From: Streptomyces fagopyri
Lineage (GTDB): Bacteria; Actinomycetota; Actinomycetes; Streptomycetales; Streptomycetaceae
DNA length: 64,000 bases
Direction of reading: 5' to 3'
Assembly (NCBI RefSeq): GCF_009498275.1
Contig: NZ_CP045643.1
Span: 4,278,001-4,342,000 of the forward strand
The notes below the pieces were generated by a model. That model made no database searches and was not told where the DNA came from. It saw only the letters and a program-made list of their open reading frames with translations. A program made the position numbers and the translations under genes. Every line of letters starts with the position of its first letter. Within the stretch, counting starts at the first letter, position 1. This document shows, in pieces, positions 35,317-43,249 of the stretch.

Positions 35317-36723
35317 ATGCCGCTCCACAAAGGCCCCGAGAACCCCGACGAGCGACCGATGTCCGTCAACCCCTTCTTCGGGGACGCGAACCCACTCGGC
35401 GACATGACCGAGGCCCCGCCCAAGCACCGACTCCCGGACCGGCCGCTGACCCCCACGATCGCCTACCAGCTGGTCCACGACGAACTGATGCTGGACGGCA
35501 ACGCACGGCTGAATCTCGCCACCTTCGTCACCACCTGGATGGAGCCGCAGGCCGGGGTGCTGATGGGCGAGTGCCTCGACAAGAACATGATCGACAAGGA
35601 CGAGTACCCACGCACCGCCGAGCTGGAGCGACGCTGTGTGGCCATGCTCGCGGACCTGTGGAACGCGCCCGATCCCGGTTCCGTCGTGGGCTGTTCCACG
35701 ACCGGTTCGAGCGAGGCGTGCATGCTCGCCGGGATGGCGCTGAAGCGGCGCTGGTCGCAGCGGAACGCGGACCGCTACCCGGGGGCGCGCCCCAACCTCG
35801 TCATGGGGGTGAACGTCCAGGTCTGCTGGGAGAAGTTCTGCAACTTCTGGGAGGTCGAGGCCCGCCAAGTACCCATGGAGGGCGACCGGTTCCACCTCGA
35901 CCCGCAGGCGGCGGCCGAGCTGTGCGACGAGAACACCATCGGGGTCGTCGGGATCCTCGGCTCCACCTTCGACGGGTCCTACGAGCCGATCGCGGACCTC
36001 TGCGCGGCCCTCGACCGGCTCCAGGAGCGTACGGGCCTGGACATCCCCGTCCATGTCGACGGGGCGTCCGGCGCGATGATCGCCCCCTTCCTGGACCCCG
36101 ACCTGGTCTGGGACTTCCGGCTGCCGCGTGTGTCGTCCATCAACACCTCGGGGCACAAGTACGGGCTCGTCTACCCGGGCGTCGGCTGGGCACTGTGGCG
36201 GTCACCGGCCGAACTGCCGGAGGAACTCGTCTTCCGCGTCAACTACCTGGGCGGCGACATGCCGACCTTCGCGCTCAACTTCTCCCGGCCCGGCGCGCAG
36301 GTCGTGGCGCAGTACTACACCTTCCTGCGGCTGGGCCGGGAGGGCTACCGCGCCGTCCAGCAGACGACCCGTGACCTGGCCCGCGGACTCGCCTCGCGGA
36401 TCGAGGCGCTGGAGGACTTCCGCCTGCTCACCAGGGGCGACCAGCTGCCCGTCTTCGCCTTCACGACCGCGCCCCACGTGAGCGCGTACGACGTGTTCGA
36501 CGTGTCCCGGCGCATGCGGGAGAACGGCTGGCTGGTGCCCGCGTACACCTTCCCGGCCAACCGGGAGGACCTGTCCGTACTACGGGTGGTGTGCCGCAAC
36601 GGCTTCTCGGCCGACCTCGCCGACCTCTTCCTGGAGGACCTGGACCGGCTGGTGCCCCAGCTGCGCCGACAGCCGCATCCGTGGACCCGGGACAAGCAGC
36701 GGGCGACCGGCTTCCACCACTGA
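35317..36723 (+). CDS. gad: Glutamate decarboxylase
   Basis: 468 residues, PLP-dependent group II decarboxylase converting glutamate to GABA and CO2 while consuming a proton. Motifs: FVTTWMEPQAGVLMGECLDK, GCSTTGSSEACMLAGMALKR, HVDGASGAMIAPF (Asp that binds PLP nitrogen), and the Schiff-base Lys in INTSGHKYGLVYPGVGWALW. Length matches E. coli GadB (about 466). ATG at 35317 is preferred: GGAGAG lies 5 bp before it; the in-frame ATG at 35305 overlaps that ribosome site. It follows a CLC channel, but no glutamate/GABA antiporter (GadC) is seen in the window. Confidence 0.95.
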   Translation: MPLHKGPENPDERPMSVNPFFGDANPLGDMTEAPPKHRLPDRPLTPTIAYQLVHDELMLDGNARLNLATFVTTWMEPQAGVLMGECLDKNMIDKDEYPRTAELERRCVAMLADLWNAPDPGSVVGCSTTGSSEACMLAGMALKRRWSQRNADRYPGARPNLVMGVNVQVCWEKFCNFWEVEARQVPMEGDRFHLDPQAAAELCDENTIGVVGILGSTFDGSYEPIADLCAALDRLQERTGLDIPVHVDGASGAMIAPFLDPDLVWDFRLPRVSSINTSGHKYGLVYPGVGWALWRSPAELPEELVFRVNYLGGDMPTFALNFSRPGAQVVAQYYTFLRLGREGYRAVQQTTRDLARGLASRIEALEDFRLLTRGDQLPVFAFTTAPHVSAYDVFDVSRRMRENGWLVPAYTFPANREDLSVLRVVCRNGFSADLADLFLEDLDRLVPQLRRQPHPWTRDKQRATGFHH

Positions 36724-37135
36724 CGGCACGGGCCGCGCCCCGCCTCCCGCCCCCTGGGGGCTCCGCCCCCGGACCCCCGCATCGGCCTGGACGGCCTCGT
36801 CCTCAAGCGCCGGACGGGCAGGAGACGCGGGCCCGCGCCGGATGAGCGGGACATGCGAGCCGACGCCGGACGGTCCCGGCCCGCCCGGTGCCTTTCAACG
36901 CGGGCCCGCACCCCCAGCCCGTCCGGCGTTTGAGGACGAGCCCTTCGGGCGACGGGTGGTCCAGGGGGCGGAGCCCCTTGGCGGGGGTCTAGGGGGCGGA
37001 GCCCCTTGGCGGGGGTCCAGGGGGCGGAGCCCCTTGGCGGGGGTCTGGGGGCGGAGCCCCCAGGGACGGGATGATGCGGCCCCCGCTCGAGCGAAGCCGA
37101 GAGCGTGGGGGAAGGGCGACGACGACGCGGCAGCG
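36724..37135. repeat. Dispersed streptomycete repeats in the gad-padR gap
   Basis: The 410-bp gap has no gene. It contains an inverted pair of 24 bp, CTCGTCCTCAAGCGCCGGAC.. at 36796-36819 and its reverse at 36917-36940 (one mismatch), a motif I recognise as abundant in Streptomyces intergenic DNA. Then follow three 28-bp tandem units (36963-36990, 36991-37018, 37019-37046) and a partial fourth to 37065, each holding the small palindrome GGGGCGGAGCCCC. A related GGGGGCTCCGCCCCC lies near 36763. These can serve as terminators for gad and padR. Confidence 0.85.
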
Positions 37136-37777
37136 CTACGTGTGGTCCGCAGGATGCGCCACCCCCGTCGCGTACGGGTTCTCCTCACCCTCCCCCAGCA
37201 CCCCGACGAAGGGCGGGCCCTCCCCGGCGAACGTGTACGCCCCACCCTCGATCCGCTCGATGAGCCCCCGGGTCCAGTCCGCTCCGGAATCCGCGGAGTG
37301 GACCCAGAAGTTCATGATCTCCCCGATGTGCCCGAGCTGCCCGGGACCGCCCTCGGGGGTGTAGTACCCGGTGACGGACGCGCGCCACTCCTCGATGGCG
37401 CGCACCCGCTCCCTCAGCAGCCCGAGGACCTCCCCCCGGTCGAGGTCGACCATGAGGCCGAGCGCGGCCGAGAGGGCGTCGGGCTTCTGGTCCTGGGTGG
37501 TCAACGACCGGCGCAGCAGCGCCAGATACTCCTCGGTGCCCGTGTCCGTGACCTCGTACTCGGTGCGCGGAGGCCCGCCCGCGGTGGACGGCGCGGTCTC
37601 GTGGGCGTGCAGCAGTCCCTGTTTCGCCATCTGCTTGAGCGCGTGGTAGATCGAACCGGGCTTGGCGTTCGACCACTCGTGCGCGCCCCAGTACTCGAGG
37701 TCGTTGCGCACCTGGTAGCCGTGGGCCCGCCCGTGCCGGCGCACGGCTCCCAGCACCAGCAGACGGATCGTTGACAT
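37136..37777 (-). CDS. PadR-family transcriptional regulator
   Basis: 213 residues. The N-terminal PadR winged helix is clear: IRLLVLGAVRRHGRAHGYQV, WSNAKPGSIYHALKQMAKQG (recognition helix) and the wing RTEYEVTDTG. The C-terminal half (about 95-195) is an effector/dimerisation domain, beginning LSAALGLMVDLDRGEVLGLL. PadR proteins generally repress detoxification or efflux genes until a ligand binds. It is followed by a DinB-family gene on the same strand upstream (37814-38380), with 36 bp between them, so they probably form one transcript with DinB first. Confidence 0.92.
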   Translation of the reverse strand: MSTIRLLVLGAVRRHGRAHGYQVRNDLEYWGAHEWSNAKPGSIYHALKQMAKQGLLHAHETAPSTAGGPPRTEYEVTDTGTEEYLALLRRSLTTQDQKPDALSAALGLMVDLDRGEVLGLLRERVRAIEEWRASVTGYYTPEGGPGQLGHIGEIMNFWVHSADSGADWTRGLIERIEGGAYTFAGEGPPFVGVLGEGEENPYATGVAHPADHT

Positions 37778-37813
37778 GGGCCCAAGGTTATGGCCGTGCC
37801 CCCGGGCGACCGG

Positions 37814-38380
37814 TCAACGGGCCTCCCGCTCCCGCGCCTCGCGCCCTTCCCGTTCCCGCGCCACCAGACCGAACGCGGTCGCTCCGTCCAGGGACTCGCG
37901 GATGATGTCGGCGTGCCCGGCGTGGCGGGCCGTCTCCGAGATCAGTCGCAGCAGCACCCAGCGCATCGACACCCGCTCGTCCGGCGGGAACCAGGGCGCG
38001 TCCGGCAGCGGGAACGTGTCGTCGAGGCTCGGCACCGAGCGGATGAACGCCTCCGTGCCCGCCGCGACCTTCTCCCACTGTTCCAGCTGCTGCTCCACGG
38101 TCTCGTCGCCGACGAGCACGAAGCACTCGTGCCAGTTGGACTCGTCCCGTTCCACCGCGGGCGGCTCCTGCCTGGCGCGGGCGATCCAGCTCTGCTCGAC
38201 CTCGGAGACGTGCTTGAGCAGCCCCGCCAGGGACAGCTCACTCGCGCTCGGACGGCTCGTGGCCTGCTCCGCCGTCAGACCGATCAGCGCGCGGCGGATG
38301 CCGCCGCGCTCGCCCTCCAGGAAGGAGAGCAGCGCTCCGCGCTCGTCACCGGGGGTCTCGGCCGAAACGTGCGTCACCAT
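37814..38380 (-). CDS. DinB-family protein
   Basis: 188 residues, four-helix DinB/YfiT-like fold with the sequence pattern SLAGLLKHVSEVEQSWI (first metal-ligand His) and HAGHADIIRESLDG (two further His ligands at the C-terminal helix). Such proteins are putative metal-dependent transferases or hydrolases, many using low-molecular-weight thiols (mycothiol in actinobacteria). The C-terminus ends in a Glu/Arg repeat (REREGREAREREAR), probably a charged helix. Start ATG at 38380; co-oriented with padR downstream. Confidence 0.9.
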   Translation of the reverse strand: MVTHVSAETPGDERGALLSFLEGERGGIRRALIGLTAEQATSRPSASELSLAGLLKHVSEVEQSWIARARQEPPAVERDESNWHECFVLVGDETVEQQLEQWEKVAAGTEAFIRSVPSLDDTFPLPDAPWFPPDERVSMRWVLLRLISETARHAGHADIIRESLDGATAFGLVAREREGREAREREAR

Positions 38381-38428
38381 GGTCCGCCGCCTTTCATCGG
38401 GTCGTCCTGCCTGACACCGACGAAGCTA

Positions 38429-38465
38429 CGGGCCCTTGCGGTCAGCTTCTGTCCGCAAGGGCCCG
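38429..38465 (-). terminator. Terminator downstream of the aldehyde dehydrogenase gene
   Basis: Perfect 13-bp stem: CGGGCCCTTGCGG (38429-38441) with its complement at 38453-38465, loop of 11 nt. It lies between the aldehyde dehydrogenase stop and the DinB start, which are on the same strand, so it separates their transcription. Confidence 0.85.
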
Positions 38466-38558
38466 GGACGACGCGGCGATTCCCGGCGCCGCGGCACCGC
38501 GCCTGCGGCGAGTGCCCCGCCCCCCTTCCGGGCGGGCCACAGGACTCTCGCCCACGCC

Positions 38559-40019
38559 CTAGAACGGGAAGAAGCTCCGTCCGTGCTGCACCGAGATCCA
38601 CTTCTGGGTGGTGAACGCCTCGACCGTCGCCTCGCCGTTGAGACGGCCGATGCCGGAGTGCTTCTCGCCGCCGAAGGCGACCGGGGGCTCGTCGTGCACG
38701 GTGCCGTCGTTGACGTGGAACATGCCGGTGTCGATCCGCTTGGCGAAGGCCACTCCGCGCTCGACGTCGGCGGTGTGGACGGCGCCGCTCAGTCCGTACG
38801 GGGTGTCGTTGGCGATGCGTACGGCCTCCTCCTCGCCGTCGAAGAGGACGAGGAGCGCGACCGGGCCGAAGATCTCCTGCCGGAGGATGCCGGAGTCGGC
38901 CGGCACGTCCGTCAGGACGGTCGGCCCGACCAGGTTGTCGGTGGTGGTGCCGCGCACGAGCGCGGTGGCACCCTCGGCGACCGCCTGGTCGACGGCGCCC
39001 GTGATCGCGTCGGCCTGGGAGGAGTTGATGACCGGGCCGATGATCGTCCGCGGGTCGCTCGGGTCGCCCACCTTGAGCGTCCTGACCTTGGCGACGAACT
39101 TCTCGGTGAACTCGTCCGCGATCGAGCGGTCCACCAGTACGCGGTTGGCGGCCATGCACACCTGACCCTGGTGGACGTACCGGCTGAAGACCGCCGCGTC
39201 CACGGCGTAGTCGATGTCGGCGTCGTCCAGGACCACCAGCGCGCTGTTGCCGCCGAGTTCGAGGACCGCGCTCTTGAAGTGCGAGGCGCAGACGGTGGCG
39301 ACGTGCCGGCCGACCTTGTCGGAGCCGGTGAAGGAGATGACCTTCGGGACGGGGTGCTCGATGAAGGCGTCGCCGATCTCCGCTATGTCGGTGATCACGA
39401 CGTTGAGCAGGCCGCCGGGGAGCCCCGCGTCCTCGAAGATCTTGGCGACCAGTGAGCCACCGACGATCGGGGTGTTCTGGTGCGGCTTCAGGACCACGCC
39501 GTTGCCCAGGGCCAGGGCCGGCGCGACGGACTTCAGGGAGAGCAGGAAGGGGAAGTTGAAGGGGCTGATCACGCCGACGACACCGACGGGTACGCGGTAG
39601 ACGCGGTTCTCCTTGCCGTCGATCGGCGAGGGAAGGATCCTGCCCTCGGGCCGCAGCGCCAGCTGGATCGACTCGCGCAGGAACTCCTTGGCGAGGTGGA
39701 GCTCGAAACCGGCCTTGAGGTGGGTGCCGCCCAGTTCGGCGATGATCACCTCGGTGATCTCCGCCTCGCGCTCCTCGACGAGACGCAGGGCCTTCTCGAA
39801 GACCGCGCGGCGCGCGTACGGGTTGACCGCGGCCCATTCCTTCTGGGCGCGCTCGGCCGCACGGTAGGCCTCGTCGACCTCGTCGACCGTGGCTATGGTG
39901 ATGGACGCCAGCTTCTCCCCGTCGTACGGGTTGAAGTCGATGATGTCCCAGGAACCGGTGCCCGGGCGCCACTCCCCGCCGATGTACTGCCGGGCCAGGT
40001 CGGTGAAGTAGGACGACAT
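38559..40019 (-). CDS. NAD(P)-dependent aldehyde dehydrogenase (benzaldehyde/vanillin type)
   Basis: 486 residues, ALDH superfamily. Motifs: GVISPFNFPF (Asn that stabilises the oxyanion), KPHQNTPI, FTGSDKVGRHVA (cofactor loop), LELGGNSALVV with the general-base Glu near 257, GQVCMAANR with the nucleophile Cys near 285, and EIFGPVALLV. Closest by memory to benzaldehyde or vanillin dehydrogenases that oxidise aromatic aldehydes to acids. ATG at 40019 with GAGGGAG upstream is preferred to an in-frame ATG at 40055. The upstream spacer carries an array of CAGAC/GTCTG half-sites, suggesting control by a specific repressor. Confidence 0.93.
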   Translation of the reverse strand: MSSYFTDLARQYIGGEWRPGTGSWDIIDFNPYDGEKLASITIATVDEVDEAYRAAERAQKEWAAVNPYARRAVFEKALRLVEEREAEITEVIIAELGGTHLKAGFELHLAKEFLRESIQLALRPEGRILPSPIDGKENRVYRVPVGVVGVISPFNFPFLLSLKSVAPALALGNGVVLKPHQNTPIVGGSLVAKIFEDAGLPGGLLNVVITDIAEIGDAFIEHPVPKVISFTGSDKVGRHVATVCASHFKSAVLELGGNSALVVLDDADIDYAVDAAVFSRYVHQGQVCMAANRVLVDRSIADEFTEKFVAKVRTLKVGDPSDPRTIIGPVINSSQADAITGAVDQAVAEGATALVRGTTTDNLVGPTVLTDVPADSGILRQEIFGPVALLVLFDGEEEAVRIANDTPYGLSGAVHTADVERGVAFAKRIDTGMFHVNDGTVHDEPPVAFGGEKHSGIGRLNGEATVEAFTTQKWISVQHGRSFFPF

Positions 40020-40048
40020 GTGCTCCCTCGATCCCCTTGCTGCCGAGG

Positions 40049-40101
40049 CAGACATATCGAGTCTGAGTCAGCAGACATCCGATCAACGTCTGATCAGACG
40101 T
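40049..40101. promoter_or_regulatory. Candidate operator array upstream of the aldehyde dehydrogenase
   Basis: Five half-sites alternate in orientation: CAGAC at 40049, GTCTG at 40061, CAGAC at 40072, GTCTG at 40088 and CAGAC at 40095. The last two form the perfect 16-bp palindrome ACGTCTGATCAGACGT (40086-40101). All lie 30-82 bp upstream of the dehydrogenase start, where promoter and operator are expected. Confidence 0.7.
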
Positions 40102-40202
40102 CATCGTACTTGTGGTCAAAGGGAGTTGGAGTGCCCCTCGGGACAGTACGTGAAGACTTCCCGGCGCGGAGTCGAAGAGTCCGGGCGGCCCCGGGACGGA
40201 CG

Positions 40203-41066
40203 TCAGGAGAGCTGGAGCAGCCCACGGAGCAGATCGCGGCTCTCGGACGGCCCGGGGCTGTCCTGCTGCAACTGCTTCAGCGCACTCTCGTACTGGGTGA
40301 CGTCCTCGCGTTTGTCCAGGTAGAGCGCGCTGGTGAGCTGCTCCAGGTAGACGACGTCCGACAGGTCGGACTCGGGGAAGCTCAGGATCGTGAAGGAGCC
40401 GCTCTCGCCCGAGTGGCCGCCGAAGCTGAACGGCATGACCTGGAGGCGCACGTTGGGACGCTCCGACACCTCGATCAGGTGCTGGAGCTGCTCGCGCATC
40501 ACCCCGCGGTCACCGTAGGGACGGCGCAGCGCGGCCTCGTCGAGGACGATGTGGAACTCGGGGGCCTTCTCGGAGACGAGGTACTTCTGCCGCTCCAGGC
40601 GCAGCGCCACCCGGCGTTCGATGTCGGCCGCGCTCGCGCCCTTCATGCCGCGCGCGACGACGGCGTGGGCGTAGGACTCGGTCTGCAACAGGCCGTGCAC
40701 GAACTGGACTTCGTACGACCGGATCAGATGGGCCGCGCCCTCCAGGCCGACGTAGGTCGGGAACCAGCTGGGCAGCACGTCCGAGTAACTGTGCCACCAG
40801 CCCGCGACGTTGGCCTCCTTGGCGAGGGACACCAGGGAGGTGCGCTCGGCCTCGTCCGTGATGCCGTACAGCGTCAGCAGGTCCTCGACGTCGCGCGTCT
40901 TGAAGCTCACCCGTCCCAACTCCATGCGGCTGATCTTCGATTCGGAGGCACGGATCGAGTAGCCGGCCGCTTCCCTGGTGATTCCGCGCGCCTCCCGCAG
41001 GCGCCGCAGATGTGACCCGAGCAGCATGCGCCGCACCACAGAGCCGCTCGACTCACCAGCGCTCAC
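40203..41066 (-). CDS. XRE helix-turn-helix / DUF5753 regulator (WhiJ-like)
   Basis: 287 residues. N-terminal Cro/CI-type helix-turn-helix (LLGSHLRRLREARGITREAA, IRASESKISRMELGRVSFKT), followed by the DUF5753 ligand/partner domain (VQFVHGLLQTESYAHAV, EFHIVLDEAALRRPYG, VMREQLQHLIEVS, FTILSFPESDLSDVVYLEQL). In streptomycetes these WhiJ-type regulators are paired with DUF397 proteins and often an anti-sigma-like ATPase; both partners are present here (41365-41883 and 41998-42258). GTG at 41066 is chosen because the product begins MSAGESSGS, as in relatives; an upstream in-frame start exists at 41084. Confidence 0.92.
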   Translation of the reverse strand: MSAGESSGSVVRRMLLGSHLRRLREARGITREAAGYSIRASESKISRMELGRVSFKTRDVEDLLTLYGITDEAERTSLVSLAKEANVAGWWHSYSDVLPSWFPTYVGLEGAAHLIRSYEVQFVHGLLQTESYAHAVVARGMKGASAADIERRVALRLERQKYLVSEKAPEFHIVLDEAALRRPYGDRGVMREQLQHLIEVSERPNVRLQVMPFSFGGHSGESGSFTILSFPESDLSDVVYLEQLTSALYLDKREDVTQYESALKQLQQDSPGPSESRDLLRGLLQLS

Positions 41067-41364
41067 GTTCGTCCGCCTCCCCAACCGTCTTCAGACGCCG
41101 AAGTCTGCCACTAAAACACTTCAAGCAGTACTCGTTCGATTACAGAAACGGAAAGCTTACGAAGGCGTCGCGCAACGAAGGATCACGCGAGGGTCAATAA
41201 GAGGGAAGAAGGTGCCAGAAGAAGTAGCCGGAAACAGGCACAAGATCCCTCAATTCGGGCGCGTGCACGTGCATCTGCCCTTGCATCTGCTGTACGCATT
41301 CGGAACCATGGTCCCCGCGCCACCGCTGCATCGCAACGACCGCGAACACCCGGGAGTGCCTCGC
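41067..41364. promoter_or_regulatory. Divergent promoter region, relatively AT-rich
   Basis: About 300 bp between the divergent XRE regulator and HATPase genes. The part 41100-41180 is clearly more AT-rich than the surroundings (for example ACTAAAACACTTCAAGC and GATTACAGAAACGGAAAGC), as expected for divergent promoters. No ORF is supported and I could not fix -10/-35 boxes with confidence. Confidence 0.5.
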
Positions 41365-41883
41365 ATGGGGACGAATGGATCGACCATGCTCGAGCCCTTA
41401 CGGCAGGGACTTCCGCCGCTCGATCCCGCGGCCGTGTCCGACGCCGCTTCCTGCGCTCTGCCCGCACGCTACGAAGCGGTGCGCGACGCACGGCAGTTCA
41501 CCCGAAGAACGCTGGACCAGTGGGACATCGGCGACCGTTTCGACGATGCGTGTCTGGTGGTCTCCGAACTGGTGACCAACGCCCTGCGGCACGCTCTGCC
41601 CTCGGACACACCCCGCGCGGACGACCAAGGCGCGCCCGTGCGGCTGCACTTGATGCGGTGGACCTCACGTCTGGTGTGCGCGGTGCGCGATCCCAGTCAC
41701 GACAGTCCTGTGGCCGGCGACTCGGACGACTTCTCGGCGGAGTCGGGCCGGGGCCTGTTCCTGGTCGACTCGTTCGCCGACAGCTGGGGCTGGCACCCCC
41801 TCGCGGGCACCCTCAGCGGCAAGGTCGTATGGGCGCTGTTCCGGCTCCCGCCGCACACCGCCGCCACCGGCCCGGCCGAATGA
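41365..41883 (+). CDS. Anti-sigma-type HATPase (SpoIIAB/RsbW-like) regulator
   Basis: 172 residues, a single GHKL ATPase domain: VVSELVTNALRHALPS is the N box with the magnesium-binding Asn, LVCAVRDPSHDSPV the G1 region with Asp, and ESGRGLFLVDSFADSWGW the G2 box. Proteins of this size act as serine kinases or binding partners that control sigma factors or anti-anti-sigma factors; streptomycetes have dozens. ATG at 41365 has GGGAG 9 bp upstream. Flanked by an XRE/DUF5753 regulator and a DUF397 protein, a recurrent regulatory trio. A strong terminator follows at once. Confidence 0.9.
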   Translation: MGTNGSTMLEPLRQGLPPLDPAAVSDAASCALPARYEAVRDARQFTRRTLDQWDIGDRFDDACLVVSELVTNALRHALPSDTPRADDQGAPVRLHLMRWTSRLVCAVRDPSHDSPVAGDSDDFSAESGRGLFLVDSFADSWGWHPLAGTLSGKVVWALFRLPPHTAATGPAE

Positions 41884-41915
41884 AGAACCGCGGCGCCTTT
41901 CGGCGCCGCGGTTCT
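41884..41915 (+). terminator. Terminator directly after the HATPase gene
   Basis: Perfect 14-bp stem AGAACCGCGGCGCC (41884-41897) with its complement at 41902-41915, loop TTTC. It starts at the base after the stop codon. Confidence 0.9.
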
Positions 41916-41997
41916 ACGCGCGTTACGCAACGCGATGTGACGAACACGCCGCGTTCACGGAACGGTGAGTGGCCACGGGTCCGCCGGGATCCCGCCC

Positions 41998-42258
41998 TCA
42001 GCCCGCGATCAGGTGGTCGAACTCGCCGTCCTTGATGCCCAGGAGCATCGCCTCGATCTCGGCGCGGGTGTAGACGAGCGCCGGCCCCTCGGGGAACCGC
42101 GAGTTCCGCACGGCCACGTCACCCCCCGGCAGCCTCGCGAACTCCACGCAGGATCCCTGCGAGTTGCTGTGCCTGCTCTTCTGCCAGGCCACCCCGGTCA
42201 GCTCTGTCGCAGCCATGCCGTTGTACACGTCATCCACGTCGCACACGTCGTGGTCCAC
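41998..42258 (-). CDS. DUF397 small protein (BldB/WhiJ-partner type)
   Basis: 86 residues with the DUF397 core WQKSRHSNSQGSCVEFARLPGGDVAVRNSR.. (WxKSxxS..GxCVEVA pattern) ending IKDGEFDHLIAG. Such proteins are small partners of XRE/DUF5753 regulators in Streptomyces, and some are toxin-antitoxin-like or developmental regulators. GTG at 42258 is chosen because GGGGAGCG lies 7 bp upstream; a second in-frame ATG at 42216 would remove an acidic 14-residue leader. It lies near the WhiJ-like and HATPase genes but is separately oriented. Confidence 0.88.
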   Translation of the reverse strand: MDHDVCDVDDVYNGMAATELTGVAWQKSRHSNSQGSCVEFARLPGGDVAVRNSRFPEGPALVYTRAEIEAMLLGIKDGEFDHLIAG

Positions 42259-43249
42259 AGGTCGCTCCCCGGTCGTGCAGTGGCCGATGTGGCCATTGAT
42301 GCAGTGGCCAACTGCCCCGGATCATAGCTCTGTTCATGTGCAGATGCATGAGCAGATGCACGTGCACGGGGGGTGGTCCCACGGTTACAGCTTTTACCGG
42401 CCTTTGACTACAGCCCGCTGTCCGCCTCACTACGGCCTGCTGCCCACCGGGCCGCCGACAGCCCGTCGCCTGCCCCGAAAGTCGCACGGCACGCGACTCC
42501 CAGCCCCCGTGCATGCTCGTCCGCCCAGGCATCCGTACGGGTTCGTCCGGGTCGAATCCCTGTGTACCAGGAACAGACGCACGGCAAGCCTTTCGAGTTT
42601 CAACGTCCGGCTTCAACGTCCGGTTTTCAACGTCCGGCCCATGATCCGGTCGGCGGCCGGAGTCGCGGTACCGCGGCGGCACGCTCTCCCCCGCGTTCCC
42701 GCTCGCACACACCAGTAGTCCCTGCCGCCCCTACAGTCGCACGGCCGCCCCCGGCGCCGCGGATCCCCCCGCCCCGGCGGGGGAACCTCCACGGCAGGTC
42801 GGCGCCCTGCCGGTCGAGGCGGGCCGCCCCGTTCGCCGTACGGGGTCCCGGCGCGATCCGGCACGTCGGGGTGGGGTGGGACACGGCCCCCGTGTCCCGG
42901 AGCGGCCGGCCACGGACCGGCCCCACGGGACCGGATCACGGCCGCGCCGAAGCCACTTCCAGGCCATCGGACCGCCCGGTCCGCGGACGCGCCCGGCGGA
43001 TCGGCGGGCGCCACCGTCGCGAACACCGCGAACACCGCGAGGACCGCGAGGACCGCGAGGACCGCGAACATCACGGACATCACGAACGCCGTCCGGCCGT
43101 CGTGATCGTCGGCGCGACTCGTGCCGACGGGCCCCTCAGGACATCCGTACGATCTCCGCACGACTCGCCCGGGGCCTTCACGCATGCTCCTGGTAGCTTG
43201 CTGCGGTCGTTCCGGCGACCCGGCGACACCACCACCCTTGGGGGCTTCT
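42259..43249. other. Kilobase gap without a supported gene
   Basis: Almost 1 kb between the divergent DUF397 gene and the lipoprotein. The first 150 bp contains a palindrome-rich run (ATGTGCAGATGCATGAGCAG region, 42334-42360) with repeated TGCA motifs. From 42540 to 43200 it is very GC-rich; frames on both strands lack domains and ribosome sites. A 9-bp repeat at 43018-43089 encodes a hydrophobic Ala/Val/Leu run on the minus strand. A decayed gene or an unrecognised small membrane protein is possible. Confidence 0.5.
43018..43089. repeat. Eight 9-bp tandem units
   Basis: Units run CGCGAACAC, CGCGAACAC, then CGCGAGGAC three times, CGCGAACAT, CACGGACAT and CACGAACGC, each 9 bp from 43018 to 43089. 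The period is a multiple of three, so all frames stay open; on the minus strand one frame reads FAVLAVLAVLAVFAVFATV. Confidence 0.8.
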
